From NCBI RefSeq assembly GCF_002272075.1, contig NZ_NPBJ01000037.1, positions 1-64,000 of the forward strand: 64,000 nucleotides of DNA, in the 5' to 3' direction. Origin of the DNA: Terribacillus saccharophilus. GTDB taxonomy: Bacteria; Bacillota; Bacilli; Bacillales; Amphibacillaceae. Below the pieces are notes generated by a model. The model did not search any database. It was given only the letters and a program-made list of their open reading frames with translations, and was not told the origin of the DNA. Below, in pieces: positions 1 to 9,270 of this stretch. Both the position numbers and the translations under genes were made by a program. Every line of letters starts with the position of its first letter. The first letter of the stretch is position 1.

Positions 1-1
1 A

Positions 2-196
2 ATTGCCGAACTAATCGACGAAAGCGAATTGAACGAAGATTACGTTATCCCAGCTCCATTTGATCCGCGCGTCGCTCCAGCTGTTGCCAAAGCAGTAGCA
101 AAAGCAGCAATGGATACTGGCGTCAACCGTATCACTGTTGATCCAGAAGAAATAGCTGAAAAAACGCGTCAACTTACCATCATCGACGAAGACTAA
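2..196 (+). CDS. Malic enzyme, C-terminal end (partial)
   Basis: This is the last 64 codons of a gene that begins left of the window and ends at TAA 194-196. The tail contains the stretch IPAPFDPRVAPAVA followed by AAMDTGVNR and a DPEEIAEKTR end. That is the typical C-terminus of bacterial malic enzymes of the YtsJ/MaeB type, which decarboxylate malate to pyruvate with NAD(P). Only the tail is visible, so cofactor preference cannot be judged. A strong terminator follows 5 bases after the stop. Confidence 0.8.
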   Translation: MAELIDESELNEDYVIPAPFDPRVAPAVAKAVAKAAMDTGVNRITVDPEEIAEKTRQLTIIDED

Positions 197-200
197 AAAT

Positions 201-236
201 AAAAAAAGAGGAATCCCGCGGGATTCCTCTTTTTTT
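201..236. terminator. Bidirectional intrinsic terminator
   Basis: A perfect 11-bp inverted repeat (208-218 with 219-229, GC core CCCGCGGG) is flanked by seven A on the left and seven T on the right. It can therefore end both the malic enzyme transcript (+) and the gapN transcript (-). Confidence 0.92.
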
Positions 237-239
237 ATT

Positions 240-1685
240 TTATTTATCCAAGTTCAATACAGTCAATTTTTCTCTTGTCATGGAAAGGATGCTGTTCGCA
301 ATACCTTGTGTTCCCATACCAGAACCTTTTACTCCAAGGAACGGGAAGTGGTCAGGGCCACGCTCTGTGCGTCCATTGATTTGGACAGCACCTGTTTCCA
401 ATTCGTTCGCAATATAGAAGGCTTTATCTACATCACGAGTGAAAATGCTCGCTTGCAAGCCGTACTCGGATTTATTGGCTATCTCGATAGCTTCCTCATC
501 AGATCCAACACGGATGACAGGCAGTACCGGACCGAATGGTTCTACCCATGCAACATCCATATCTTCGGTTACATGATCAAGCAATGTCGGATGAATCAAA
601 TTGCCTTCACGTTTGTTACCTGCAATAAGTGTTGCGCCTTTTTCCAAAGCATCATCGATTAACGCTTGCACGCCATCTGCTGATTTACTATCAATTAATG
701 GAACAACTGTATTACCGTCTTCCGGAGAACCAACAGCCAGCTTCTCCACTTCAGCCTGTAATCTTGCAACCAGATCATTTGCCACATTATCATGGACAAG
801 TACACGTTTGATTGCTGTACAGCGCTGACCTGAATAAGAATAAGCTCCGCTGATGATATTCTTCACAGCTTTATCAAGATCCGCATCTTCGCGGACGATA
901 CCAGGATCCTTACCACCAAGCTCAAGAACGACAGGCTTCATGCCTGCTACTTTTGCCAAGTTCTCACCTGTTTTAGTTCCTCCAGTGAAGGAAACCATGC
1001 TAATATCTTTATGCTCCACAAGGAAGTCACCGATGACAGAACCGCGGCCAGTTACAATATTGACGACACCTGCCGGGAAGCCAGCTCGGTCGAACGCCTC
1101 CATCATCTTGATACCGCTTAAAGCGCCTTGCGTTGCAGGCTTGAAGATGACCGTATTACCGGAAATAAGTGCTGGAGCCAGTTTTGATGCTGACAAGTTT
1201 ACTGGATAGTTGAATGGCGAAATTGCCAGGATGACACCTAAAGGTACTCTGTCCACAATTCCAACCTTGGAGCTGGATCCACCTGGGAAACGGTCGCCTC
1301 TCATGCTCTCGCCATTGGTGTGTAATGCTTCTTGCGCAGTATAACGGATATAGTCATAAGTCCGCTGCACTTCACTTTTGGCATCCTTCAGGCTCTTACC
1401 AACTTCAAGCATCATTGTTTGTGCAAGTTCATCCTGCATAGCAAGAAGTTCATCCGCCCATTTATAAAGCAGATCTGCTTTTTCCTGCAAAGGAACCTTT
1501 GCCCATTCTTTCTGTACTTGCTTCGCAGATTGAATTGCTGCTGCTGCCTCTTCCTGAGACAAGGCTTGTACAGTACCAACGACACCCTCTTTGTACGGTG
1601 ACATGATTTCTACGACATTTCCTGTGGTGCTTTCTTTCCATTCGCCATTCACGTAATAACGTTGCGCTGTTAATGTTGACTCCAC
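240..1685 (-). CDS. gapN: Non-phosphorylating NADP-dependent glyceraldehyde-3-phosphate dehydrogenase GapN
   Basis: A 481-residue aldehyde dehydrogenase superfamily protein. It shows the NAD(P) binding and catalytic signatures SPFNYPV (Asn159), ELGGKDP (Glu255) and SGQRCTAIKR (catalytic Cys289). The C-terminal RTERGPDHFPF and GVKGSGMGTQGI blocks are characteristic of the GapN branch rather than generic ALDHs. GapN oxidises glyceraldehyde-3-phosphate straight to 3-phosphoglycerate, giving NADPH instead of ATP. Length matches streptococcal GapN (about 475). The start is GTG at 1685, 8 nt after an AGGAGG site. It appears monocistronic. Confidence 0.93.
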   Translation of the reverse strand: MESTLTAQRYYVNGEWKESTTGNVVEIMSPYKEGVVGTVQALSQEEAAAAIQSAKQVQKEWAKVPLQEKADLLYKWADELLAMQDELAQTMMLEVGKSLKDAKSEVQRTYDYIRYTAQEALHTNGESMRGDRFPGGSSSKVGIVDRVPLGVILAISPFNYPVNLSASKLAPALISGNTVIFKPATQGALSGIKMMEAFDRAGFPAGVVNIVTGRGSVIGDFLVEHKDISMVSFTGGTKTGENLAKVAGMKPVVLELGGKDPGIVREDADLDKAVKNIISGAYSYSGQRCTAIKRVLVHDNVANDLVARLQAEVEKLAVGSPEDGNTVVPLIDSKSADGVQALIDDALEKGATLIAGNKREGNLIHPTLLDHVTEDMDVAWVEPFGPVLPVIRVGSDEEAIEIANKSEYGLQASIFTRDVDKAFYIANELETGAVQINGRTERGPDHFPFLGVKGSGMGTQGIANSILSMTREKLTVLNLDK

Positions 1686-1942
1686 TACTTTTTCCTCCTC
1701 GTGTTACAGTTAGTTTATTTAATTAAAAAACTTAAAAAAGTTTCTGACACTCATTCTACTACTAACATTTTTATAATGGAATCATTTTGCTCAAAAAAAA
1801 TAATTAAATTTTTTCCATAATATCAAGGTTTCTAAGTATATAACATATAAGATTAGTATGTCATTTTTATTATCCGATTTACTCCCACTCAAAAAGCAAA
1901 CCTATAAATTTTGGTTAATTACATACTCTTTTTTAACTAAAA

Positions 1943-1971
1943 AAAAGAGGAGCATCAATTGCTCCTCTTTT
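1943..1971 (-). terminator. Intrinsic terminator of the TetR gene
   Basis: A 12-bp stem (1943-1954 with 1960-1971, AAAAGAGGAGCA) is followed on the minus strand by a run of U. The stop codon of the TetR gene lies in the loop. Confidence 0.85.
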
Positions 1972-2557
1972 CTTCCCGGCATAAATCATCCACATATTCG
2001 GTTAGGATTTCTGCCGCATACTCGCCGGAAAAATTCTCAGAATCAATGAAACGGTGGAACGCCAATCCATCAATGAGGGCATATAATTTTTCCGTTTCCT
2101 TCAGCAGATCCTTCCCCTCTTTCAAGTACCCACTGTCTGAAAGGAATACCAACAAACGCTGCACAGTCTCCCGGATACCATCTGTTTGGCGGAAAGCATC
2201 ACCTTGTTTGTATTTGAAATGCAGGGTGAACAAAAACCATACTTGCATCTCCGCCATTGTTTCCTTATCGATTGGAATAAGCTCCAACAAAACCTTTGTC
2301 ACAAGCTGCTTTGGCGGCAGAACCTGTTGAATAACTTGCATGATCCTGGCTTCACAGCGAGTTTTAACAAGTTCCATCGCATAGTAAAGCAGTTCTTCCT
2401 GCGTCGTGAAATAATGACGAAGTGCACCAAGTGATAAATTGGCTTCTTTGGCAATGTTTCGGACAGAGGCTGCCTCCATCCCGCCATCCATGATAACCTT
2501 CCAAGTTGCTTTGGCTATATCTTGCTTTCTTGCTGCATGATCTATTTTTTTTGGCAT
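1955..2557 (-). CDS. TetR family transcriptional regulator (PksA-like)
   Basis: A 200-residue protein with an N-terminal TetR helix-turn-helix around residues 28-47 (VRNIAKEANLSLGALRHYF) and an all-helical ligand domain. It is divergent from the membrane protein at 2670 across 112 bp. In B. subtilis pksA (TetR) neighbours ymcC, and this pair looks like the same arrangement, although that is from memory of gene order and not an alignment. It probably represses itself and the divergent gene. The Shine-Dalgarno before its ATG is weak, which suggests low expression. Confidence 0.8.
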   Translation of the reverse strand: MPKKIDHAARKQDIAKATWKVIMDGGMEAASVRNIAKEANLSLGALRHYFTTQEELLYYAMELVKTRCEARIMQVIQQVLPPKQLVTKVLLELIPIDKETMAEMQVWFLFTLHFKYKQGDAFRQTDGIRETVQRLLVFLSDSGYLKEGKDLLKETEKLYALIDGLAFHRFIDSENFSGEYAAEILTEYVDDLCREEKRSN

Positions 2558-2669
2558 AGCTTTACTGTAGCAAAAAGCTGATTTGAAATCAATTTATTTA
2601 ATACACTTGTATCACAAAGACTTGCGTGTTAGCATAATAATACAACTGTACTATAAAAGGAGATGAAAA

Positions 2670-3218
2670 ATGAACAGCATCATTGTCTTAATTATTCTGT
2701 GTGAAGTTGGTTTTTGGGTATTTATAGCAGCCGGTTTGATCGCACGCTATGTGTTCAAGCTTCCAAAAGTAGGTATGGTCCTGCTTGGAGCAACTCCACT
2801 GATTGATTTGATACTGCTCTTAGCTACAGGCTTTGACCTTGCCCGCGGAGCAACAGCGACTGCAGCACACGCCATTGCCGCCATTTATATCGGTGTCAGC
2901 CTGGCATATGGGAAATCGATGATACGCTGGGCCGATCAGCGCTTTGCTTATTTTGTCGCGAAACAAGGTGAGAAGCCACAGAAACTCTATGGGAAAGAAC
3001 ATGCCATGAAAGAAGTGAAAGGCTGGCTGCAGCACTTGCTCGCATACATTATAGGTGCTGGTTTATTGCTCGCCGTCATCTACTGGATCAATGAGCCACT
3101 TCGGACAGAAGCACTCACCAGCGTCCTGCGCATCTGGTCGATTATTCTCGGTATTGATTTTATTATCAGCTTCAGCTATACCCTTTTTCCGAAAAAAGAG
3201 AAGCATACCAGCTCTTAA
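2670..3218 (+). CDS. Integral membrane protein, YmcC-like
   Basis: A 182-residue protein with about five hydrophobic segments (near residues 4-25, 35-55, 60-80, 115-140 and 147-172) and a short charged loop near residues 85-110. There is no recognisable catalytic motif. Start ATG 2670 follows AAGGAGATGAAAA. It is divergent from a TetR regulator, which is the usual layout for a regulator and its target. I assign resemblance to B. subtilis YmcC on size, topology and the TetR neighbour; function is unknown. Confidence 0.65.
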   Translation: MNSIIVLIILCEVGFWVFIAAGLIARYVFKLPKVGMVLLGATPLIDLILLLATGFDLARGATATAAHAIAAIYIGVSLAYGKSMIRWADQRFAYFVAKQGEKPQKLYGKEHAMKEVKGWLQHLLAYIIGAGLLLAVIYWINEPLRTEALTSVLRIWSIILGIDFIISFSYTLFPKKEKHTSS

Positions 3219-3237
3219 AGCAGTATGCTTCTCTTTT
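3194..3237. terminator. Bidirectional terminator between convergent genes
   Basis: A 15-bp perfect stem (3194-3208 with 3223-3237) has AAAA at the left and TTTT at the right end. The stop codon of the + gene lies in the loop and the stop of psiE abuts the right arm. Confidence 0.88.
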
Positions 3238-3674
3238 CAGAAGTCTTCTTTCTTTGATCTTTCGTTAGCTCTATTCATGATGAAATAACAAATGACAAGC
3301 AGGAGAATTGCACCACAGAAAAACAATGTATTCAGCGCACTCTCGTGGTAGACGACTATCAGACGAATCAATGCCGTGATACCGATATAAAGAAAATAAC
3401 GGATTGGAAAGTGATAATCCTCCTGAAAATACTTTACGATCATAGCAATAAACTCAAAATACAGGAAAAATACGAGGATATTATTCAAGAATTCCAGTCG
3501 CGACGTATTGCCTTCATTGAACAAGGAGTTGGTGATAATATCAATCAATTCCTTCACTAGCAATATGGTAATGGCGATAGCCAAAAGAATTAGGGCTACA
3601 TTTAATACGTATTGCAGGACAGTTGCAATGGTTGCCTTCGTCCGTTTTTTCTTTGTATATGTTTGTGTCCGCAT
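3237..3674 (-). CDS. psiE: Phosphate-starvation-inducible PsiE family protein
   Basis: A 145-residue protein with four predicted membrane helices separated by short loops. The PsiE-family pattern EFIAMIVKYFQEDYHFPIRY is present in the second half, as is the following GITALIRLIVV helix. The molecular function of PsiE is not known; the family name comes from phosphate-starvation induction of the E. coli gene. The ATG at 3674 follows GAGGTGAAACT. It could be co-transcribed with the upstream hydroxy-acid oxidase gene, 26 bp away on the same strand. Confidence 0.85.
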   Translation of the reverse strand: MRTQTYTKKKRTKATIATVLQYVLNVALILLAIAITILLVKELIDIITNSLFNEGNTSRLEFLNNILVFFLYFEFIAMIVKYFQEDYHFPIRYFLYIGITALIRLIVVYHESALNTLFFCGAILLLVICYFIMNRANERSKKEDF

Positions 3675-3700
3675 AGTTTCACCTCTAAAATTACTATTCC

Positions 3701-4828
3701 CTACCTCTTGATTAGATAAGCTGCATCAATGTTCTTCGTGCATGATACTCCTGACAATGCATAGGTCAGTTGTAGCTCTGTTCGCAGATCCTCAATCACC
3801 CGGCTTACCCCAGCTTGTCCGCCAGCTGCGAGTCCATATACATAAGGCCGGCCAATCAAGACGCTGTCCGCTCCCAGAGCAATTGCCTTGAATACATCTG
3901 CTCCACTCCGCACACCGCCATCCATTAATACCGGCACTGCTCCATTTACTGTTTTCACAATAGCGGGCAATGCACGCAAAGAAGCAATGGCACTATCCAG
4001 TTGTCTTCCGCCATGGTTGGACACAACGATAGCATCCATTCCTAATTCGATTGCCTGCTTAGCATCTGTTGGGTGCAAAATACCTTTCACAACAATCGGC
4101 AATCTTGTCTGTTCCCGCAGGAATAACAAATCATCCCATGTAAGATTCGGATGATGAATATTCTCCAGTATCGCTTCCCTTACATGCTCTTCTGTAAGCT
4201 CTGGTACCAGTTCTTGAAAAACAGGGTCGTTTATGTAATTAGCTGCTCCTTTTAACAGCTTCAGCGGCGAATATCCATTCCGGTAATCACGTTTCCGCCA
4301 GCCTAACAGTCCTGTATCAACTGTTACTACAATTGCCTTATAGCCCGCTTTCTCTGCTCGTTTTGCCATGCTGGCAGTTAAATCACGGTTTTTAGACCAA
4401 TACAATTGGAACCATTTCACTGCTTCAGGTGCCGCCATAGCAATCTCTTCCAAGGAAGCAGATGTAACAGTGCTTGCAACAAACGGAATACCAGCAGCTG
4501 CTGCAGCTTTCACACTGCCAATCTCCATCTGTGAATGAAAGATTCCTTGGAACCCTACCGGTGCCAGCATCACAGGCATACTTTGCTCCTGTCCAAACAG
4601 CTTGATAGAAGTATCTACATTCGAGACATCCCGCAATACTCGCGGCAGGATGTCGTACTCACTGAATGCTTCTCGATTCTGTCCGAGAGTCAGTTCATCT
4701 CCAGCTCCGCTTTGCAAAAATCCAAAGGGACCAGCTGGAAGAATCTCCTGAGCGCGTTCTTCCCATTCCGCTGCAAATAACGGATAATCACTTATCTTTT
4801 CTCCGATTCTTGTAAAAACATTTCCCAT
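3701..4828 (-). CDS. FMN-dependent alpha-hydroxy acid oxidase (lactate oxidase / lactate 2-monooxygenase type)
   Basis: A 375-residue TIM-barrel flavoprotein. The family's active site is complete: SNHGGRQLD with catalytic His272 and Arg275, Lys248 (VVKGI), Tyr143 (WFQLYW), and the FMN phosphate-binding DGGVRSG and GRPYVYG segments. The Tyr usual near residue 37 is Phe, which in this family distinguishes some lactate 2-monooxygenase-like members from glycolate oxidases. It probably oxidises L-lactate or a similar 2-hydroxyacid with O2. The exact substrate and whether the product is pyruvate or acetate cannot be decided from sequence. Confidence 0.85.
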   Translation of the reverse strand: MGNVFTRIGEKISDYPLFAAEWEERAQEILPAGPFGFLQSGAGDELTLGQNREAFSEYDILPRVLRDVSNVDTSIKLFGQEQSMPVMLAPVGFQGIFHSQMEIGSVKAAAAAGIPFVASTVTSASLEEIAMAAPEAVKWFQLYWSKNRDLTASMAKRAEKAGYKAIVVTVDTGLLGWRKRDYRNGYSPLKLLKGAANYINDPVFQELVPELTEEHVREAILENIHHPNLTWDDLLFLREQTRLPIVVKGILHPTDAKQAIELGMDAIVVSNHGGRQLDSAIASLRALPAIVKTVNGAVPVLMDGGVRSGADVFKAIALGADSVLIGRPYVYGLAAGGQAGVSRVIEDLRTELQLTYALSGVSCTKNIDAAYLIKR

Positions 4829-4945
4829 TTCCTAACCCCCCATTCCTTTCTTTGTAATATTAATAGAATAATTCGAACACGTTAGGAATTCCACTCTTTT
4901 CGTGTTAAGATAATCTTTGAAAAATAAGCAACGGAGGCGGCAACC

Positions 4946-6229
4946 ATGGCTAATTATCAAGATCTTTCGAATGAAGCGTTACAACAGAAATACAATACGC
5001 TGCAAGATGCATACGAGGCGATCGCCAGTCAGCAGCTGCAGCTGGATATGTCCCGCGGGAAACCATGTACCGAGCAGCTTGATCTTTCCCAGCCGATGCT
5101 CGATATTATTACATCAAGCAGCACAGTAAAAACGGAAAATGGAACGGATGCCCGAAATTATGGAGTATTGGACGGTATTCCTGAAGCAAAGGCATTTTTC
5201 GCTTCTATCCTAGATGTTGAACCGAAACAAGTAATCGTCGGCGGAAACAGCAGCTTGACTTTGATGCATGATTCTATCGTTCAATTCCTGCTTCATGGTG
5301 TATCAGAGGAAGCAACACCATGGATCAAGCAAGACAACGTGAAATTCCTCTGCCCTAGCCCTGGCTACGACCGTCATTTCACAATTTGCGAAGCATTAGG
5401 AATAGAGATGATCCCTGTTGCAATGACACCTGAAGGTCCTGACATGGAGGAAGTGGAAAAGCTCGTTGCAGCGGATCCGCAAATCAAAGGCATTTGGTGT
5501 GTACCTAAATACAGCAATCCGGATGGTTTTACATACTCCGATGCTGTTGTTGATCGTCTTGCTGGCATGCAGACGGCTGCAGATGATTTTCGCATTTTCT
5601 GGGATAATGCATATATCGTGCATCATCTTACAGAAGAGCCAGATGAACTTAAAAATATCATGCGTGCTGCGGCAGCTGCGGGGAATCCGGATCGTGTCAT
5701 GGAATTCACTTCTACTTCCAAGGTGACTTTCCCAGGCTCTGGTGTTGCTGCTCTTGCTTCAAGCGAAAAGAATATTACTTTCTATAAAAAGCATTTATCT
5801 GTTCAATCAATTGGGTCGGATAAGCTGAATCAGATGCGCCACGTAGCGTTTTTGAAAGATAAAGACACACTCTCTGCCCATATGAAAAAGCACGCCGGAA
5901 TCATTGCGCCAAAATTCCAGACTGTCCTTACAATCTTGGCAGAGAAGCTGGGTGGTAAAGGCATTGCCGATTGGACGAATCCGAAAGGCGGCTACTTCAT
6001 CAGCTTGAACACAATGGAAGGCTGCGCCAAGGATGTCGTGGAGCTTGCCAAGAAAGCCGGTGTAACCTTGACTGGCGCAGGTGCAACCTACCCTTACGGC
6101 AAAGATCCATATGACCGGAACATCCGTATTGCCCCAACACTGCCGCCGACTGAAGAACTGAAAAAAGCCATCGATGTACTATGCTTGTGCGTCGAAATGG
6201 TGAGCATTAATCGTCTGTTGCAGAGATAA
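4946..6229 (+). CDS. PLP-dependent aminotransferase, Aminotran_MocR family
   Basis: A 427-residue fold-type I aminotransferase with the PLP Lys259 in STSKVTFPGSG, Asp220 and Tyr223 in FWDNAYIVHHL, and Asn191 in KYSNPDG. The N-terminal LDMSRGKPCTEQLDLS block is diagnostic of the MocR-like aminotransferase family (PF12897), which lacks a DNA-binding domain despite its name. Members studied elsewhere act as aspartate or broad-range aminotransferases. ATG 4946 is preceded by GGAGGCGGCAACC. It is monocistronic with its own terminator. Confidence 0.88.
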   Translation: MANYQDLSNEALQQKYNTLQDAYEAIASQQLQLDMSRGKPCTEQLDLSQPMLDIITSSSTVKTENGTDARNYGVLDGIPEAKAFFASILDVEPKQVIVGGNSSLTLMHDSIVQFLLHGVSEEATPWIKQDNVKFLCPSPGYDRHFTICEALGIEMIPVAMTPEGPDMEEVEKLVAADPQIKGIWCVPKYSNPDGFTYSDAVVDRLAGMQTAADDFRIFWDNAYIVHHLTEEPDELKNIMRAAAAAGNPDRVMEFTSTSKVTFPGSGVAALASSEKNITFYKKHLSVQSIGSDKLNQMRHVAFLKDKDTLSAHMKKHAGIIAPKFQTVLTILAEKLGGKGIADWTNPKGGYFISLNTMEGCAKDVVELAKKAGVTLTGAGATYPYGKDPYDRNIRIAPTLPPTEELKKAIDVLCLCVEMVSINRLLQR

Positions 6230-6233
6230 AAGT

Positions 6234-6258
6234 AAGGCCGCCCTTAAGGCGGCCTTTT
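6234..6258. terminator. Bidirectional intrinsic terminator
   Basis: AAGGCCGCC (6234-6242) pairs with GGCGGCCTT (6248-6256), with a T run on the right. It ends the aminotransferase transcript and lies at the 3' end of the convergent acetyltransferase gene. Confidence 0.88.
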
Positions 6259-7088
6259 TATATAGAATAAAGATAATAATCCTGCTGGCTCTCCTTTATA
6301 AATCCGGTCGACGTATATAAAGACAATGCCTTTTCATTCTCAGACTGGACATCCAAATAGACTGATTGCCCCCGCTGAACTTCCATCCGCACAGCTTCCT
6401 GCAGAGCCTTTCTTCCATATCCTTTTCCTTGGAATTCTGGCAGTACAGCAAAGCCATATATTTCACTTCGTTCTTTATCATGATGGATACGGATTTTCCC
6501 GACTGTTTTACCTTCCACCACAATCATGAAAAATTCCTTCTGAAATCCATCCTTTTCCAAACGGTGATTATACATTTTTGCTTCCTCCGCTTTGAAATTG
6601 AAGCAGGCGACATCCAATTTCATCTTCATTTCGATATCTTCTTTACGTGAAGGTCGCAAATAGATTAATCCATCCAAATCAGGAAGTACTTTTCCCTCCC
6701 ATTTCATCATGTACTCTGATTCTTCATATGTACAAGTTATCGAATCTAACCATAGCTTGCCTAATTTACTGTTTGCTGGAACATTCAGCAGTATGTACCG
6801 AGCTTTTTCCATGGCAGGATGACTGCTCTGGAATAACCTGCTGAAGATGCCTTTTCGGCGGTATTCTGGATGCACCATTCCGCATACCTCAATCTTGTTT
6901 CCAAAACTATATAATCCAAGGAATCCGACAAGCTGGCCCGAGTCATATGATAAAAAATCGGTCTGCTCCTCTTCACTTCTGTTCTCGAGCATATCCCAAT
7001 TCAGCTTCAACTCTATACTGTCGTTTCTTTCTACTACTTGCTGAAGTGCTTTTATTTCTTTTAATTGTTCAATTGTAAGCAAACACAT
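6258..7088 (-). CDS. GNAT acetyltransferase with two GNAT domains
   Basis: About 276 residues with two copies of the acetyl-CoA binding motif A: VHPEYRRKGIFSRLF in the first half and VLPEFQGKGYGRKAL in the second. This is a tandem GNAT protein. The second copy is the more canonical (QGKGYG). The start is uncertain: ATG 7088 has GGGGG only 2 nt upstream, while an in-frame TTG at 7082 would have the better 8-nt spacing, and an upstream TTG at 7097 is also open. The acetyl acceptor is unknown. No operon partner. Confidence 0.82.
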   Translation of the reverse strand: MCLLTIEQLKEIKALQQVVERNDSIELKLNWDMLENRSEEEQTDFLSYDSGQLVGFLGLYSFGNKIEVCGMVHPEYRRKGIFSRLFQSSHPAMEKARYILLNVPANSKLGKLWLDSITCTYEESEYMMKWEGKVLPDLDGLIYLRPSRKEDIEMKMKLDVACFNFKAEEAKMYNHRLEKDGFQKEFFMIVVEGKTVGKIRIHHDKERSEIYGFAVLPEFQGKGYGRKALQEAVRMEVQRGQSVYLDVQSENEKALSLYTSTGFIKESQQDYYLYSI

Positions 7089-7133
7089 TACCCCCAATCT
7101 CTGTTTACCTACTTATCATACCTTAATTTTCCA

Positions 7134-7168
7134 CACAAAAAAATCCTGCCGAATATACGGCAGGATTT
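7134..7168 (-). terminator. Terminator of the lmrA-lmrB operon
   Basis: AAATCCTGCCG (7141-7151) pairs with CGGCAGGATTT (7158-7168), followed on the minus strand by a seven-U run. It starts 3 nt after the lmrB stop codon. Confidence 0.9.
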
Positions 7169-7171
7169 TAA

Positions 7172-8626
7172 TTAATTTGCTTGATGATCCACTTTCACTC
7201 GTCGGATGAAGAAGCTGATGACCACACCGACAATAGCAACAATGATACCAAAGATAAATGAACTTTGGACACCTTCAGTGAATGCTTGAATCATTGTAGC
7301 TGGATCTTGCGGATTGGCTGCGTCTTCCATGAAGCTCTTCTGTCCAGCTGTCATGATAGAGATTGCTACAGCAGTACCAATTGCACCAGCAACTTGTTGC
7401 AATGTATTCATGATAGCTGTTCCATCTGGGTACAGACTAGGAGGCAGCTGGTTCAAACCATTTGTCTGCGCTGGCATCATGATCATTGAGATACCAATCA
7501 TCAAAGCAATATGCAATCCAACGATGAAGCCAGTAGACGTGTCTAGAGAAATGGTAGAGAACCCGAACATAACCAAAGTGACAATGACAAGACCAGGAGT
7601 AACAAGGAATCTCGGTCCGAATTTATCAAATAGTCCACCCATGACAGGGGAAAGCAAACCATTGATAACACCGCCAGGAAGCATTGTCAGACCAGCAACC
7701 AGCGGAGTAAGAGCTAGAGATGTTTGCAGGTACAATGGCAGCAAGATCATGGAAGAAAGCATAACCATCATACTTACTAAAATCAGTACCAAGCCTAATA
7801 CGAACATTGGATACTTAAATGCATTCAAATTCATCATCGGCTGATCCATCTTAACCTGACGAACAGAGAATAAGATAAGACTCAAGACACCAGCTGTAAT
7901 AGCAACGATTACGATTGGGTCACCCCAACCGCCGCCTTCACCAGCATGACTGAAGCCATAAACAACTCCGCCGAAACCGATAGTCGATAAGATAATAGAT
8001 AGTATATCGATTTTCGGCTTCGTTAATTGTGTTACGTTTTGCATGAAGAATGCACCGAAAACAAGTGCAACTAAAAGCAACGGCAAGGAGAACCAGAAGA
8101 TCCAATGCCAAGTTAATTTATCGATGATCAATCCAGAAATTGTCGGACCTACTGCAGGTGCGAACATAATAACTAGCCCGATCAATCCCATTGCTTTACC
8201 GCGTCGATGCGGCGGGATGATGTTCAAAATTGTATTGAACATAAGCGGCAGCAATAGCGCAGTTCCCACTGCCTGCACAATACGTGCGATTAACAGCACA
8301 GCAAATGATGGTGCAACGGCAGCAATGATAGTACCGATTATTGAGAAGACCAAGGATGTTAAAAATAGCTGACGTGTCGTGAACCACTGCATAATTAAAC
8401 CAGATACTGGCACGAGCACACCAAGTGTCAATAGATAACCCGTAGTCAGCCATTGAGCTGAAGATGCCGAGATACCAAATCCATTAATAATATTCTGTAG
8501 CGCAATATTCAGCGCTGTCTCACTGAACAGACCGACAAAACCAGCAATCAAGAATGAGATGATGATTGGCATAGCTTTGATTTCGCTGTTATTCACTGCT
8601 GTTGAAGCAGTATTATTACTATCCAT
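7172..8626 (-). CDS. lmrB: Multidrug efflux MFS transporter, DHA2 family (LmrB-like)
   Basis: About 484 residues with 14 predicted membrane helices, the hallmark of the EmrB/QacA (DHA2) drug:H+ antiporters. The loop 2-3 motif and the antiporter motif C (GLVIMFAPAVGPTISGLI) are visible. It lies directly downstream of an LmrA-type regulator, the arrangement of the B. subtilis lincomycin-resistance lmrAB operon. The reading frame is open to a TTG at 8647, but that codon is part of the GGAGGAG ribosome site. The real start is ATG 8626, or TTG 8632 by spacing. The drug range here is unknown. Confidence 0.9.
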   Translation of the reverse strand: MDSNNTASTAVNNSEIKAMPIIISFLIAGFVGLFSETALNIALQNIINGFGISASSAQWLTTGYLLTLGVLVPVSGLIMQWFTTRQLFLTSLVFSIIGTIIAAVAPSFAVLLIARIVQAVGTALLLPLMFNTILNIIPPHRRGKAMGLIGLVIMFAPAVGPTISGLIIDKLTWHWIFWFSLPLLLVALVFGAFFMQNVTQLTKPKIDILSIILSTIGFGGVVYGFSHAGEGGGWGDPIVIVAITAGVLSLILFSVRQVKMDQPMMNLNAFKYPMFVLGLVLILVSMMVMLSSMILLPLYLQTSLALTPLVAGLTMLPGGVINGLLSPVMGGLFDKFGPRFLVTPGLVIVTLVMFGFSTISLDTSTGFIVGLHIALMIGISMIMMPAQTNGLNQLPPSLYPDGTAIMNTLQQVAGAIGTAVAISIMTAGQKSFMEDAANPQDPATMIQAFTEGVQSSFIFGIIVAIVGVVISFFIRRVKVDHQAN

Positions 8627-8653
8627 TTGCAAAGCTTTCTCCTCCAATGTGAA

Positions 8654-9235
8654 TTATTGTTTAAGTAATGACGGAAGCTGTCTCGCCACACTATATAGCG
8701 GGCTTCCCGATGCACTTGTCAGAGCCAGGGTCACTGCCCCTTCTATCAAGGCATTTATCGTAACGGCTAGATCATTCGCCATTTCCTTTTCATAGCCATA
8801 AGCAATCAATCGATTTGCGTATAATGCCTGCCAGTCCGCGTAGGCATGCTGGCAGCTGTTTCGCAACGATTCGTGTGTTGCCGCAGTTTCAGACGCAATC
8901 AATCCGATTTGAACACCTTCCATTTGATGTTTTTTTTCAAAATCAGAAGCAATCTTATGGATATGATACTGAAAAGCCTCTGCTGCAGTATCCTTCTCTT
9001 CCAGATCCTTTGCGGCTCCTTCGAGGAGATGCTTTTTCATCAGCTTAATTGCTTCTACTGCAATCTCTTCTTTCCCATTCGGAAAATGATAGTACAGCGA
9101 ACCTTTAGGAGCACCACTTTCCTCAATAATCTGATTCAAGCCTGTGCCATGATAACCCTGACGCTGGAAAAGCTCCGAAGCGGTACGTAAGATGAGTTCT
9201 TTTGTGCTTTCCTTTTTTTTCACTGCCCCATACAA
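8654..9235 (-). CDS. lmrA: TetR family repressor, LmrA/YxaF type
   Basis: A 193-residue TetR protein whose DNA-binding part (LFQRQGYHGTGLNQII, GAPKGSLYYHFPNGKEE) is the LmrA/YxaF subfamily signature, with the matching TetR_C domain. It represses its own operon and releases DNA on binding a drug or flavonoid in B. subtilis. The start is TTG 9235, 7 nt after AAGGGG. No ATG is available, though a GTG four codons later is possible. The gene is 7 nt or so upstream of the lmrB ribosome site, so the two form one operon. Confidence 0.9.
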   Translation of the reverse strand: MYGAVKKKESTKELILRTASELFQRQGYHGTGLNQIIEESGAPKGSLYYHFPNGKEEIAVEAIKLMKKHLLEGAAKDLEEKDTAAEAFQYHIHKIASDFEKKHQMEGVQIGLIASETAATHESLRNSCQHAYADWQALYANRLIAYGYEKEMANDLAVTINALIEGAVTLALTSASGSPLYSVARQLPSLLKQ

Positions 9236-9250
9236 CCTTGCACCCCTTAA

Positions 9251-9270
9251 ATTATAACGATTGGTCTAGA
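9251..9270 (-). promoter_or_regulatory. LmrA-type operator over the lmrA -10 region
   Basis: On the minus strand 9270-9251 reads TCTAGACCAATCGTTATAAT. This matches most of the LmrA/YxaF box as I remember it (AWAGACCRKTCWMYATWTT), with about four mismatches. It contains a perfect TATAAT at 9256-9251, so a bound repressor would cover the -10 element. The -35 is not clear. Confidence 0.6.

Noticed and set aside
2558..2669. TetR operator and promoters between the divergent regulator and membrane protein genes
   Set aside because: Fragments such as TTGTAT and CATAAT occur but spacing is off, and no convincing palindrome could be defined by eye.
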